Source: an uncultured Peptococcaceae bacterium
GTDB lineage: Bacteria > Bacillota > Desulfotomaculia > Desulfotomaculales > Desulfallaceae
Direction: 5' to 3'
DNA length: 25,085 nt
Assembly: GCA_913064925.1 (NCBI GenBank)
Contig: CAJYBN010000010.1
Location: 1-25,085, forward strand
The position numbers and the translations under genes are program-made. Position 1 is the stretch's first letter, and every line of letters starts with the position of its first letter. The notes beneath the pieces are model-generated. The model saw only the letters and a program-made list of their open reading frames with translations, had not been told where the DNA came from and did no database searches. Shown here one piece after another: positions 1 through 7,944 of this stretch.

Positions 1-2
1 AT

Positions 3-1526
3 ATTTTTGCACGGGATGATTACCTGTACTACAACATGGAATACTACCAGTGGAGTTACCGTGGTTACACCGGGGATGTTGATATAACCTTTAATTGCCA
101 GTACCTGACCACCAAAGAACAGGAAGATATTGTGTCTTCAGAAGTCGACCGAATTCTGGGTGATGTATTAACAGATGGTATGAATGACTATGAAAAAGAA
201 AAAGCAATCCACGATTACATAGTTGCCAGCGTGGCATACGATGAAAGTCTTGATGAACACAGTGCCTACGCGGCCCTGACCAAAGGTAAGGCAGTTTGCC
301 AGGGATATGCCCTGCTTGCTTACAAGATGCTCAGTGAAGCCGGTATCGAAGCCAGAATAATAACCGGGGAGGTTGCAGGCGGTGGACTGCATGCCTGGAA
401 TCTGGTTAATTTATACGGGAACTGGTACCACCTGGACTGCACCTGGGATGACCCCGTTCCGGATGTAAAGGGAAGGGTTTTATATGATTATTATAATTTA
501 ACAGATGACCAGATGGCTATTGATCATTATTGGGACAGGAGTAAGTACCCGGCAGCCGATACACCGTATGATGAAAATAATATACCGGCAGGTAAAATAC
601 TTAGCGCAACAGTAATTAACTCATTTATTGATGTTATTGCGGAAGGGGTGGAAGATTATTCAGGTCTTGATTTGCAGCTGGTTGATAAATACGGGAATAA
701 TATCTCCGATGCTTATTATGTTGCTGCCGAAGATGAAGAAGATTGCAAGGTAATAGATGACAGTGCACATATCGAATTCTATATTCCGCCTTTTGTGCCC
801 GATGGAGAGTATAGAATAAGGGTTCAACTTGAACAAGACCCCGGTGTATATGCTTTAACACAAATTTTTAATGTCACTCACAATTCTGTGTTGAGTATAA
901 ATGAGATCAGCGATGAGGGGGTTCTCCTTACAAAAACTTCATTTTTAACCGGCACGGTATTTGACCCGGAAGGTGTGTACCGGGTGGTGTTAGGTATTAT
1001 TAATTCTGATGGCAGTTATTTAAATGTTGAAACCGGAGAAGTTTTAGAGAATGAGGCTGATTGGATGATTGCAAATATTGATGAGGAAAACTGGTTCTGT
1101 GAACTGCCGGCCGTGGAGTATTTAACCGGCGGTGAATATATATTGAAAATATTAGTAAAGGACAATTACGGCGTTGAAAATGAATTTAGAGAAAATTTTT
1201 CAATTGAAGAGGCTAATGATGCGGGTAACTATAGGGTTTTAGAGTCAAGGGACGCGCTGCCGGACAAGATTTGGACCGTAACCTTTAATTTAGAAGTTGA
1301 CCCCGCTACCATTAGAGGTAAAAATATCTATGTAAAGGACGCCCGGGGAGCTGTTGTTGATACTGCCCTGGAAGGGATTAACAATAATAAAGCCGTGCTG
1401 GTATACCCGCCGGGCGGCGGGTACGCTGCCGGCGATTACACCCTGTATATTGAAGTGGGGCTGCGCTCTGTAAAAGGTGTATCGCTTAAACAGCCTGTTA
1501 AAATGCAGTTTACTGTTGGTTTATAA
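3..1526 (+). CDS. Transglutaminase-like surface protein with C-terminal Ig-like domain (5' partial)
   Basis: The reading frame is open to the left window edge, so the true start is missing; the first ATG at 36 is probably internal. Counting from that ATG, residues ~50-145 form a transglutaminase/protease-like core with a complete Cys-His-Asp triad: Cys88 in AVCQGYA, His119 in LHAWNLV and Asp134 in HLDCTWDDP. Bacterial members of this superfamily act as extracellular peptidases or cross-linking enzymes. Residues ~190-390 are beta-rich and look like two Ig-like modules. The last ~90 residues (WTVTFNLEVDPATI...) match the C-terminal domain of the next gene and resemble the SbsA-type Ig-like domain (Big_5) of surface proteins. 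No membrane anchor is visible; export would depend on the missing N-terminus. Base composition is AT-richer than the next gene. The fold call is firm; the substrate is unknown. Confidence 0.85.
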   Translation: MFARDDYLYYNMEYYQWSYRGYTGDVDITFNCQYLTTKEQEDIVSSEVDRILGDVLTDGMNDYEKEKAIHDYIVASVAYDESLDEHSAYAALTKGKAVCQGYALLAYKMLSEAGIEARIITGEVAGGGLHAWNLVNLYGNWYHLDCTWDDPVPDVKGRVLYDYYNLTDDQMAIDHYWDRSKYPAADTPYDENNIPAGKILSATVINSFIDVIAEGVEDYSGLDLQLVDKYGNNISDAYYVAAEDEEDCKVIDDSAHIEFYIPPFVPDGEYRIRVQLEQDPGVYALTQIFNVTHNSVLSINEISDEGVLLTKTSFLTGTVFDPEGVYRVVLGIINSDGSYLNVETGEVLENEADWMIANIDEENWFCELPAVEYLTGGEYILKILVKDNYGVENEFRENFSIEEANDAGNYRVLESRDALPDKIWTVTFNLEVDPATIRGKNIYVKDARGAVVDTALEGINNNKAVLVYPPGGGYAAGDYTLYIEVGLRSVKGVSLKQPVKMQFTVGL

Positions 1527-1537
1527 TACTGGCTGCG

Positions 1538-1600
1538 CCGGAGGACGGCTTCGTACCGCCTGAGGATGATTTCATGCCGCCAGAGGACGGTTTTGTCCCG
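1538..1600 (+). repeat. Three tandem 21-base repeats just after the transglutaminase stop
   Basis: Three imperfect 21-base units (1538, 1559, 1580) would encode PEDGFVP, PEDDFMP and PEDGFVP in one frame, followed at once by TAA at 1601. That frame is not the frame of the upstream gene and has no ATG, GTG or TTG start, so the repeats are untranslated unless the ribosome shifts by -1 near 1500-1524. They look like a tail that once belonged to the upstream protein. Confidence 0.6.
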
Positions 1601-1729
1601 TAAGGAGGCGGCTTTATTGGAGTCTGACGGGAATTTACCGGTGCCGTGTATGAAATATATCGAAATTTTTTATTATTTACCCGTCTATCTGGCTTTTTAA
1701 GAAGGGGCAGGTGAAGGTGAATAAATTTT

Positions 1730-3724
1730 ATGAAGTTGCTGCGGAATATACTCCTGGCATTAATGTTCGTGTTCGTACTGCCGTCATTGCCGGCTGCGGC
1801 CGGCGAAGAGTGCGGCCTGATAACCTGTGCTGACTTTTCCAAAATCGCCGGGCAATCCGGCGCCGCCGCATACCATTTTGATTTGAACGGCGACGGGAGG
1901 GGCGACGTCGAGGTGGAGCTTTCCCGTCAGCCGGAGGGGCGGCTCCGGTTTGCGGCCAGGGGAGACTCCGGTGACAGCTACACGCTGGCGGCGGGCAGCG
2001 CCGTGCCGGAAATGCTGGCCGTTACGTCGCTGCGGGCGCCGGAAAGCAGAGAGCTGCTGCTCGCCTGGCGGGCGGCCGGCAGCGGCGGCTACCTGGGTTA
2101 TGTGCTTCTGGGTTATGACTGCGGGCGTTTTGAAGAACTGCTCCGCATCGAGGGATTAAATCACGGGACGCTGACCGTTTCGGGGGATGCGCTGGTGCAG
2201 AGGGAGGCCTTTTACGCCCCGGGAACACCCAACTGCAGCCCCGCCGGTTTTAAAACCGTTGAATGGTTCTGGAACGGTGAGGATTTTACCGTCCGGCAGA
2301 AAGCATGGGAGAGGAATTTTATATATAAATCCTTCAACGCGGGTGGAGCGATGCCGGCGGAAATTGACGAATTAATCACCAGAAAGGCGCTGGAGATGGA
2401 CGTGCCGCCGGTGTTGGTGAAGGCCATTGCCATGGCGGAAACCGGCGGCAGGCATTACAATGACAACGGAACGGTGAAAACCGGGCCCTGCGGCGAAATC
2501 GGCCTGATGCAGGTGCTGCCGGACCCGAATATCTTTACACCGGAGGAGATAGAGCGGCTGAAGGACCCGGAATTCAATATAGAATGCGGAATAAAAACGC
2601 TGGTAGCCAAGAAAATGTACGGCGGTTACGTTACACCGGTGTTTGTTGAGCCGGGTGATAAAGATGTAATAAACATGGACGACAACATACTTGAAACCTG
2701 GTACTTTGCCATCTGGGCCTACAACGGCTGGGTGCAGGCCAACAACCCGGGATATGCCGGGGAAGGAAATACCTACCAGGACAGAGTTATACGGTATGTG
2801 AGGAATCTCGGCGCAGATATTGAGGCCGTTCCTGCCGGCTCCTTTACCGGTGATATGCCCCGGGCGGGTGAATGTTTCCCGCTGCCCGGCAGGCATTGCG
2901 GCGGCCTTTTGCCGCTCATGCCCGGCACGAAGGCAACAGTGTGCAATGCATCCAGGCTCAATGTGCGCGAAAAGCCCGCCGTGGTTTGCGGCATTGCCGG
3001 AGAGGAAGTAACGGTGATGGGAACCCTGCCGGGAGGAGAAGAGGTTGAGGTGCTGGAAGGGCCTTATACCGGCACCCGCTGCCGCTGGTACCGGATCAGA
3101 AGATCGAACGGCGGCGAAGGCTGGGCGGCGGGAGTGTACAGGTATGATCCCAAAAAGCTCGCGTTCTGCTATTATTTGAACCCCAATATTCCCCTGCGGG
3201 GCGGAGCCGGCGGTGAAGCGCCGCGGATCTGGGAATTTAAAACCGCCGCCGGCGTTAACAAGGCATGGACGGTGAAGTTTAATATGCTTGTTGATCCCGG
3301 TACCATAAACGATGATAACATAAAGGTCATGGCCGCGGACGGCAGCAGCGTCGCCGTGCGGGTAACGGCGGGCGCGGGCGGCAGGACGGCTCTGGTCGCG
3401 CCTCTGACTCCGTATGATGAGGGGCGGGAATACTACCTTTATATCGGCACGGGTGTCAAATCATTAAACGGAAAAATGCTGAAAAAACCTGTGGTGATGA
3501 GATTTGGGGCGGCCGGGAATAGACGGTGCCAGGCACTTAACTTATTAACTTATTGCATTGCAAGTAGGTTTTGGCATCACTGGCATGAACTGCTGCCGGA
3601 TCCCACGGTGGCGGATGCCATTCTGGACCGCCTGGTGCACAACGCCTATAAGATAGCGTTAAAGGGGGAGTCGATGCGCAAAGTAAATGCCAGCTTGAAC
3701 CAAAACGTCCAGTGTGATATATAA
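1730..3724 (+). CDS. Secreted lytic transglycosylase with SH3 and Ig-like domains, C-terminus fused to an IstB remnant
   Basis: Begins with a signal peptide (MKLLRNILLALMF...LPAAAGEE) after a GAAGGTGA ribosome site. Residues ~40-200 include a DLNGDGRGDV calcium-loop-like motif. Residues ~208-363 form an SLT lytic transglycosylase domain with the likely catalytic Glu237 in AMAETGG, then GEIGLMQV and AYNGW; such enzymes cleave the glycan strands of peptidoglycan. Residues ~400-472 are a bacterial SH3 domain, a usual wall-binding module. Residues ~500-597 are an Ig-like domain sharing the WTVxFNxxVDPxTI signature with the upstream protein. The natural protein should stop near residue 600. Instead the frame runs through a GTGCCAGGCAC palindrome (3526-3536) into WHELLPDPTVADAILDRL, the conserved end of IS21-family IstB. 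The last ~55 residues are therefore foreign. Whether the chimera is still functional is not known, but the enzymatic part is intact. Confidence 0.85.
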   Translation: MKLLRNILLALMFVFVLPSLPAAAGEECGLITCADFSKIAGQSGAAAYHFDLNGDGRGDVEVELSRQPEGRLRFAARGDSGDSYTLAAGSAVPEMLAVTSLRAPESRELLLAWRAAGSGGYLGYVLLGYDCGRFEELLRIEGLNHGTLTVSGDALVQREAFYAPGTPNCSPAGFKTVEWFWNGEDFTVRQKAWERNFIYKSFNAGGAMPAEIDELITRKALEMDVPPVLVKAIAMAETGGRHYNDNGTVKTGPCGEIGLMQVLPDPNIFTPEEIERLKDPEFNIECGIKTLVAKKMYGGYVTPVFVEPGDKDVINMDDNILETWYFAIWAYNGWVQANNPGYAGEGNTYQDRVIRYVRNLGADIEAVPAGSFTGDMPRAGECFPLPGRHCGGLLPLMPGTKATVCNASRLNVREKPAVVCGIAGEEVTVMGTLPGGEEVEVLEGPYTGTRCRWYRIRRSNGGEGWAAGVYRYDPKKLAFCYYLNPNIPLRGGAGGEAPRIWEFKTAAGVNKAWTVKFNMLVDPGTINDDNIKVMAADGSSVAVRVTAGAGGRTALVAPLTPYDEGREYYLYIGTGVKSLNGKMLKKPVVMRFGAAGNRRCQALNLLTYCIASRFWHHWHELLPDPTVADAILDRLVHNAYKIALKGESMRKVNASLNQNVQCDI

Positions 3725-3860
3725 AAATTGCCGGCGTCGCTTCGCTCCGACAAGTGGACGTTTTATGTCGGATTTACTGGACGTTTTCAATCGGAACCAG
3801 TAGACGATTTATTTTGGAATCGGTGGACGATTTCATCGGAATACGGACGGTTTCGAATGG
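3565..3860 (+). mobile_element. istB: IS21-family insertion sequence remnant: 3' end of istB plus repeat-bearing terminus
   Basis: Translation of ~3570-3690 gives the C-terminal signature of IstB, the ATP-binding partner of the IS21 transposase (ADAILDRLVHNAYKIALKG, then ESMRK). The rest of istB and all of istA are missing. Downstream, 3754-3853 carries spaced copies of a GTGGACG(T/A)TTT unit, as expected for IS21-family ends, which have several short transposase-binding repeats. The left part was lost, joining the fragment in frame to the preceding gene. The element cannot move by itself. Confidence 0.8.
3754..3853 (+). repeat. Spaced ~23-base direct repeats at the IS21-type terminus
   Basis: GGACG or AGACG cores occur at 3756, 3779, 3802, 3825 and 3845, giving steps of 23, 23, 23 and 20 bases. 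Most units continue as (T/A)TTT..TCGGAA. Repeats of this kind are known at the ends of IS21-family elements as transposase-binding sites. The partial last unit before 3860 probably marks the outer edge of the element. Confidence 0.75.
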
Positions 3861-3964
3861 CCATTGATAATCCTCTACCTAAAACAGCTAGTTAAAACTA
3901 TGTCGTTAACATAGGATGGTAGATAAGATAAAGGGCGAAGGCACAAAATTGTTGACATTACCTT

Positions 3965-4657
3965 CTAAAAGAAAAACCTGGTAAATAATCTATCTATTAT
4001 TGCTCCAAGCAACGCTCCTAATAATGCACCCGTGAACATCCAAACCCATTGTCTCACAGATGGTTGCTCATGTACTAGCGACTCTATACTAACTTCATCT
4101 ATATCCCAATACACTTGAGGGTCAACTTGAAGCGTAACAGTGAAACTATGTTTTCCATCTTTTTGGCATTTCTTTATCCAGTTTGTTATCGGATAAGGAT
4201 CTATTCTATTAAATCCATAATCTTTTCCGTAAGGCATCTGTTTCATCAAATGAATGTTATCTACTGGTTCATCATTAATAAAAACACATCCCTTTTTGGG
4301 ACATCCCTTATTTATGGCTTCTTCGGCTATTTTAGCTGGTGTATGTAAACCTCCGTGTGTTCTAAATGTGATTATTTTTAAATGGGCACTAACAAGATTT
4401 TTGGGTAACTGGGAAATATCAAATTCCCATTTAGCGCTACCTCCATTCCCTTCTAAATTTGGATTAATATTTACACCCAAAATAATCGTATCATTGGAAG
4501 CAAACCATTGTCTTCTTTCGTCATCTGACTTTAATTTTGAGAGTGTTATGAAATCTCCATGCATTTCGCAATCAACCCCGGTTTTGCGTATTGCTGGAAA
4601 TATCTTGGGGTTTTTCTCGAGAATACCTCTGCTGAGTAGTTTCCGTATTATTTTCAA
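3965..4657 (-). CDS. Hypothetical tail-anchored protein (230 aa)
   Basis: I do not recognise this family. The protein starts at ATG 4657 with a GAGG about 11 bases upstream. Residues 1-200 are soluble with alternating beta-type stretches (AKWEFDISQLPKNLV, HSFTVTLQVDPQVYW). The last ~25 residues form one glycine-rich hydrophobic helix (WVWMFTGALLGALLGAIID) ending in RLFTRFFF, so it is probably anchored in the membrane by its tail with the bulk on the cytoplasmic side. There is no signal peptide and no catalytic motif I can name; cysteines are few (CEMHG; GCPKKGC). It is AT-rich and faces the IS21 remnant convergently, with no operon partner. Confidence 0.6.
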   Translation of the reverse strand: MKIIRKLLSRGILEKNPKIFPAIRKTGVDCEMHGDFITLSKLKSDDERRQWFASNDTIILGVNINPNLEGNGGSAKWEFDISQLPKNLVSAHLKIITFRTHGGLHTPAKIAEEAINKGCPKKGCVFINDEPVDNIHLMKQMPYGKDYGFNRIDPYPITNWIKKCQKDGKHSFTVTLQVDPQVYWDIDEVSIESLVHEQPSVRQWVWMFTGALLGALLGAIIDRLFTRFFF

Positions 4658-4964
4658 AGTTAATCCCTCGCCTAACCTCTAATATAAATGATTGGGCAGT
4701 AATATCAAACTTCTTTCGTTATACGATTTAAATATTCCTTTGACGATAATGGGTACTTTTAAGATTTACACCCGTTGCCATGGGTTTCAGCCGCACCTTT
4801 ATCAAGGCTATTGGGGCTTCTAAATAGTTGCTATTAACACCAATAGTTATTGGATTGTTTGGTATTTAACAAGGGAGCAATAACGGGTTCTCTCTTTTTC
4901 TTGGGCGAAAATTTTGGCTCTCTAAAATAAGAAATTAAATGTGTATAGCTTTAGATATTTCCCA
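4658..4964. other. AT-rich intergenic region between divergent genes
   Basis: No supported gene lies here. It must hold the promoters of the divergent genes at 4657 and 5010. A perfect short palindrome, CCAATA-GT-TATTGG, lies at 4840-4853, with more ATTGG/TTGGT-like sequence just downstream, and could be an operator. Nothing else is recognised. Confidence 0.4.
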
Positions 4965-4970
4965 TATAAT
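4965..4970 (+). promoter_or_regulatory. Probable -10 element (TATAAT) for the zinc-ribbon gene
   Basis: A perfect TATAAT lies 40 bases before the start at 5010. No good -35 is visible at 16-18 bases (only TGTATA or GTGTAT), so the promoter is either weak or activator-dependent. Confidence 0.4.
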
Positions 4971-5009
4971 TACAACATAGGTGAATTACATTAGTGGAGG
5001 GCTGCTGTA

Positions 5010-5558
5010 ATGACAAGACAAAAATGTGACCAGTGTGGAGGAAGCACCTATGGGATGGTTATACTAACTGACTTATCGGGCAAAATACGCCATTTATGCA
5101 ATGACTGTTATAACAAAGAAATGGCTGGAATCCTAGGGATTGATAATTTCAACGACTTTATAAAAACATACCAGGCTAAAGATGCTGATGGGAACTTACA
5201 TACTTTTCAAATCCGCAAACACATTTTTCCGATGGGGATAAAATGGTTAGCGTATGAAACTAAAAACGGAGAAATTGAAGATGAAGGTTATCAATTTTAC
5301 CTCTATGCTGACCTGGACGAAAACCCACTGGAAAGTTTGCAGAGGCTATACAAAAAAATTGTCAAAGGGTTATCTGTAAAATACATTAAAGAAGAATGTA
5401 TGGAGGGGTGTACAATTTATTCATTGCCGCATGATAAGCTGGTTGGCCGCATTCAATGGGATGATGATTATCACGGAGAATTACCAAAAATAATTGTTGA
5501 TGGTAAGGCTTATACTTGGTATCAAATAGGTAAGATGTTGATGGCCTACGAAGGGTGA
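5010..5558 (+). CDS. Hypothetical zinc-ribbon protein (182 aa)
   Basis: The ATG at 5010 follows a GGAGG site about 10 bases upstream. Residues 6-33 carry two paired cysteine motifs, CDQCGG and CNDCYNKE, about 21 residues apart, a standard Cys4 zinc ribbon. The rest is a soluble alpha/beta domain (HTFQIRKHIFPMGIKWLAYE...YQFYLYADLDENPLESLQRLYKKIV) that I cannot name. No catalytic motif or membrane segment is seen. A Cys4 ribbon fits nucleic-acid or protein binding, but that is only inference. It sits alone in AT-rich DNA, with an AT-rich gap before the next small gene. Confidence 0.65.
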   Translation: MTRQKCDQCGGSTYGMVILTDLSGKIRHLCNDCYNKEMAGILGIDNFNDFIKTYQAKDADGNLHTFQIRKHIFPMGIKWLAYETKNGEIEDEGYQFYLYADLDENPLESLQRLYKKIVKGLSVKYIKEECMEGCTIYSLPHDKLVGRIQWDDDYHGELPKIIVDGKAYTWYQIGKMLMAYEG

Positions 5559-5670
5559 ACCATTAATTTGGAGATTAAAGAGGTAGGAGAAGACAACAAT
5601 TAAAAGAATTTTTTTTATTCTTTATCTTTTTGCCCATAAATATTTGGTTTAGGTAATGAAAGGTTAAACC

Positions 5671-5961
5671 ATGAGTGATTCTTTTAAAAACGTATACAAC
5701 TCTAAATCTAAATTTTTGCAAAGATACATTGTAAGCATACTGCAATACAACAAAAGAGAGGATTTTATCAGGGAAGTATTATACAGGGCCTGGCGTATGT
5801 ACCCTTCAAAAAGAATAAGTTTCGATAAAGTAAGAGAGTACCTTGATGCAAAATTTACAGATGCCGAGATGCAGATAATACTAACTGAAAAGGAAAAGCT
5901 GGCATCTATTAAAAGATTACAGAAAAACCATTCAGAAAATTACGAAAACTACGGATATTAG
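5671..5961 (+). CDS. Hypothetical small basic protein (96 aa)
   Basis: The start ATG at 5671 follows AAAGG about 12 bases upstream. The protein is mostly helical and rich in Lys/Arg (REDFIREVLYRAWRMYP, then KRISFDKVREYLDAKFTDAEM), with no membrane segment, signal peptide or cysteines. I do not recognise the family. Its stop overlaps the ribosome site of a 35-residue helix-turn-helix peptide at 5973. Its last residues (NYENYGY) resemble the start of that peptide (RNMGYTYKQIGKEL). The two may be halves of one DNA-binding protein split by a small rearrangement, or a coupled pair. Confidence 0.55.
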   Translation: MSDSFKNVYNSKSKFLQRYIVSILQYNKREDFIREVLYRAWRMYPSKRISFDKVREYLDAKFTDAEMQIILTEKEKLASIKRLQKNHSENYENYGY

Positions 5962-5972
5962 AGGTAAAAATA

Positions 5973-6080
5973 ATGCGGAATATGGGCTATACATATAAGC
6001 AAATAGGTAAAGAGCTAAATATAAGTGAAACAAGAGTAGGTCAAATATTGGCTGACGGTAAGAAGATTAAGCTTGTTTAA
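5973..6080 (+). CDS. Small helix-turn-helix peptide, sigma-70 region 4-like (35 aa)
   Basis: An ATG at 5973 follows GAGGT 8-10 bases upstream, overlapping the stop of the previous gene. The 35 residues contain YKQIGKELNISETRVGQIL, which has the spacing of a sigma-70 region 4-type helix-turn-helix: a first helix with IGKEL, a turn at NIS, and a recognition helix ETRVGQIL. The basic tail GKKIKLV ends it. This is the minimum size for such a fold, so it may need the preceding 96-residue protein, or it may be the detached C-terminus of that protein (a different frame, 1-2 bases off). It is unlikely to be a complete sigma factor because region 2 is absent. Confidence 0.5.
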   Translation: MRNMGYTYKQIGKELNISETRVGQILADGKKIKLV

Positions 6081-6234
6081 TGAGGTTAAATATTTACTAT
6101 TGGTGTTGGAACAATTAAAACGAGGAGATACTGCTTCTTCTAAGAATTCTACAATGGACAATTGTTTTTCCTAATGCTTTTACTTTTGAATACAAGCGAG
6201 TTAGCTTAATGTAATTAGTCACTGGAGGCCTAGT

Positions 6235-6681
6235 ATGAAAATCAACTTTACAAAGAAACAGTTTAGAATATTATTAGATCTGGTCTATGCAGGTAACTGG
6301 GTTATAAATGCAACGGCTAAAACCGATGACGAACGCAGCAAAGATTATGATGAGTTAGTAAATTATATTTTCTCATTCTGTGATAAATTTGGAATGTTTA
6401 ATTTTGTAGAGTACGACCATAACTTAGAAAAATATTTTGAAACGAAAGAATTTGAAGAAAGTGGTATTATGGACTATATTGAAAGTTATGATGATTATGT
6501 ATTCTGGGATGAATTAGGTAGAAGGTTGGCAAAAAGGGATGTTGATAAGGAATGTAGCGGAAAAGTTGATAAATCCAACTATGAAAAAGTGTTAAAAAGA
6601 ACTTTTGAGGTTGAGGAGAAATATTCAAATGAATTTATAAAAAATGGGCTGGAAAATGTTAAGGTTGAATTTCAAGAATGA
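6235..6681 (+). CDS. Hypothetical acidic protein (148 aa)
   Basis: The ATG at 6235 has a strong TGGAGG site 10-11 bases upstream. The protein is soluble, rich in Asp, Glu, Tyr and Phe, and predicted mostly helical: KKQFRILLDLVYAGNWVINA, then a long acidic stretch (KYFETKEFEESGIMDYIESYDDYVFWDEL), then a helical C-terminus. No cysteine motif, membrane segment or catalytic signature is visible. I do not recognise a function. It stands alone, 150 bases after the helix-turn-helix peptide and followed by a GC-rich hairpin, so it is probably transcribed as a single gene. Confidence 0.6.
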   Translation: MKINFTKKQFRILLDLVYAGNWVINATAKTDDERSKDYDELVNYIFSFCDKFGMFNFVEYDHNLEKYFETKEFEESGIMDYIESYDDYVFWDELGRRLAKRDVDKECSGKVDKSNYEKVLKRTFEVEEKYSNEFIKNGLENVKVEFQE

Positions 6682-6689
6682 TTTCTTTT

Positions 6690-6710
6690 CCGCCGCAAAA
6701 ATTTTGGCGG
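6690..6710. terminator. Hairpin after the acidic-protein gene
   Basis: CCGCC and GGCGG pair around an A/T loop eight bases after the stop. It lacks a good T-run on either side (TATAAAAA follows), so it is only a possible terminator. Confidence 0.4.
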
Positions 6711-7017
6711 CTATAAAAATATTATTTATAATCTTTTAAAAGTTCAATTTATATGTGCTCCCAATAGTTCAACTATAATCTTCTCAGGAAATATTACCTT
6801 AGCAACTATATCTGAAACATTTAACTTAATTTTGGAAGAGTATGATATTGTCATATTTTAAAAATAAGCCTCTAATACGCTTTTAAATATGCCATCGTTT
6901 GATTCTTCTATATATACCCAAAGAGTTGGTGTATTAGTTAGATTAGATTATGTTTCGAATTCTGTAATAAAATATGCAGCAATAATTGTTTTGAATATTG
7001 CTAGGCAAGAGCATTAT
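6711..7017. other. AT-rich gap with no supported gene
   Basis: One frame is open through ~6700-6860 (ending ...EEYDIVIF, stop) but has no start codon or ribosome site, so it could be a decayed fragment. The remainder has stops in all frames. No repeat or structure stands out. Confidence 0.35.
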
Positions 7018-7461
7018 TTAGTTTTCAACGTACCTATTGTTAATCCATTTAAGTGAATAAGCAAATGTCAACGCCCAGATTATACCACCTAAATAGTCTG
7101 TAATTGTTGTAGTGAGTGATGTACGGATAAGATGTGGTGTTTTAAATAATATAGGAATGGCATGAATAGCAAAGCCTACAACAATTGAAAAAATAATTCC
7201 TTTTAGCCAAAGATGTTTGGAGGTTATTTCTGGTACTAAAAAAGTAAATATAACACCAAGAAAACCCATAAAGATGAGATGAATGAATAAGGCTACAATC
7301 CCTTCTAAGTGATTTAAAGGCAAATTCCCAAAAATCATAACACTTGCCCAATCAACATAGCGAAGTTCAGAAAAATTTAGTTGGTAAGCTATGTAGTTCC
7401 AAATATTCATCAAAAGCCAACCAGGAATAGCTGCTATAAATCCTCTTGTAAATCTATCCAT
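7018..7461 (-). CDS. Small integral membrane protein, YqhR-like (147 aa)
   Basis: I chose ATG 7461 rather than the upstream TTG at 7476, because GAGGTG, a good ribosome site, lies 8-9 bases before the ATG and inside the longer version. The protein (MDRFTRGFIAAIPGWLL...) has four hydrophobic helices, at roughly residues 8-30, 50-72, 80-105 and 118-140, with short loops. Motifs such as DWASVMIFG and ILFKTPHL recall small four-helix membrane proteins of the YqhR type found in spore-forming Firmicutes; this is from memory and uncertain. No transport or catalytic motif is visible. It is AT-rich like its neighbours and has no operon partner. Confidence 0.6.
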   Translation of the reverse strand: MDRFTRGFIAAIPGWLLMNIWNYIAYQLNFSELRYVDWASVMIFGNLPLNHLEGIVALFIHLIFMGFLGVIFTFLVPEITSKHLWLKGIIFSIVVGFAIHAIPILFKTPHLIRTSLTTTITDYLGGIIWALTFAYSLKWINNRYVEN

Positions 7462-7476
7462 AAAGATACACCTCAA

Positions 7477-7944
7477 TGAATATTTTCGGCATATGAATTT
7501 CTGGTAATAGTTTACCTAAGTTGTTTGAATTTATTCTCGAGCTTTGTTACATATTTCAAAGAAAAAGTGCAAGTTAAGAGTTTATCCTGCGTAGTTTGTT
7601 CAATTAATTTCTCGCCCACTGTAAAGCCAAGCCTCAAACCGATACATTTTATATAGCCAACTTGGGGCAGGGGGGAGCATGGCTAAGCAAGTAAGCTGCC
7701 TTCAAGCATAAGGTTTAAAAATTCATGTCCATTACAAAACCATGCAATTAGCAGTACTTCGCATAATCGCCCATTCTGCGACACTCCCGCCATTTCAAAG
7801 TGAAAATAGTTTTATCTCAATTTGAGACGGACATCCCTTGGCATTACTCCTGGGCGTTTAGTTTAGTTTAAACTTGATTTGGGACTAATTGACAAGGCAG
7901 GTTTTAAGCAGGCGAAACTAGGGAAAATGCAGCATTTATTACTC
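7477..7944. other. Long intergenic region before tRNA-Cys
   Basis: No open frame has a credible start. The first part is AT-rich; from about 7670 the sequence becomes more mixed, with GGGGCAGGGGGGAGC followed by an ATG and only ten codons. At ~7815-7832 a near-palindrome (TCTCAATTTGAGA) is followed by TTGGCA and TGGGCG blocks. This suggests a decayed gene or mobile element, but I cannot identify it. Confidence 0.35.

Noticed and set aside
1510..1842. 110-codon minus-strand frame with Ser/Gly/Pro repeats
   Set aside because: The repeats are the reverse reading of the 21-base units; no ribosome site, and it overlaps the next gene's start.
2372..2896. 174-codon open frame on the minus strand
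   Set aside because: Lies fully inside the transglycosylase gene, which has clear domain matches on the plus strand.
3754..3853. Regular ~23-base repeats as a CRISPR array
   Set aside because: Unit and spacer are not separable, copies are degenerate and short, and the array sits directly after an istB fragment; it fits an IS21 terminus.
7679..7711. ATG with a GGGGGG ribosome-like site
   Set aside because: Only ten codons before a stop; no family or conservation can be judged.
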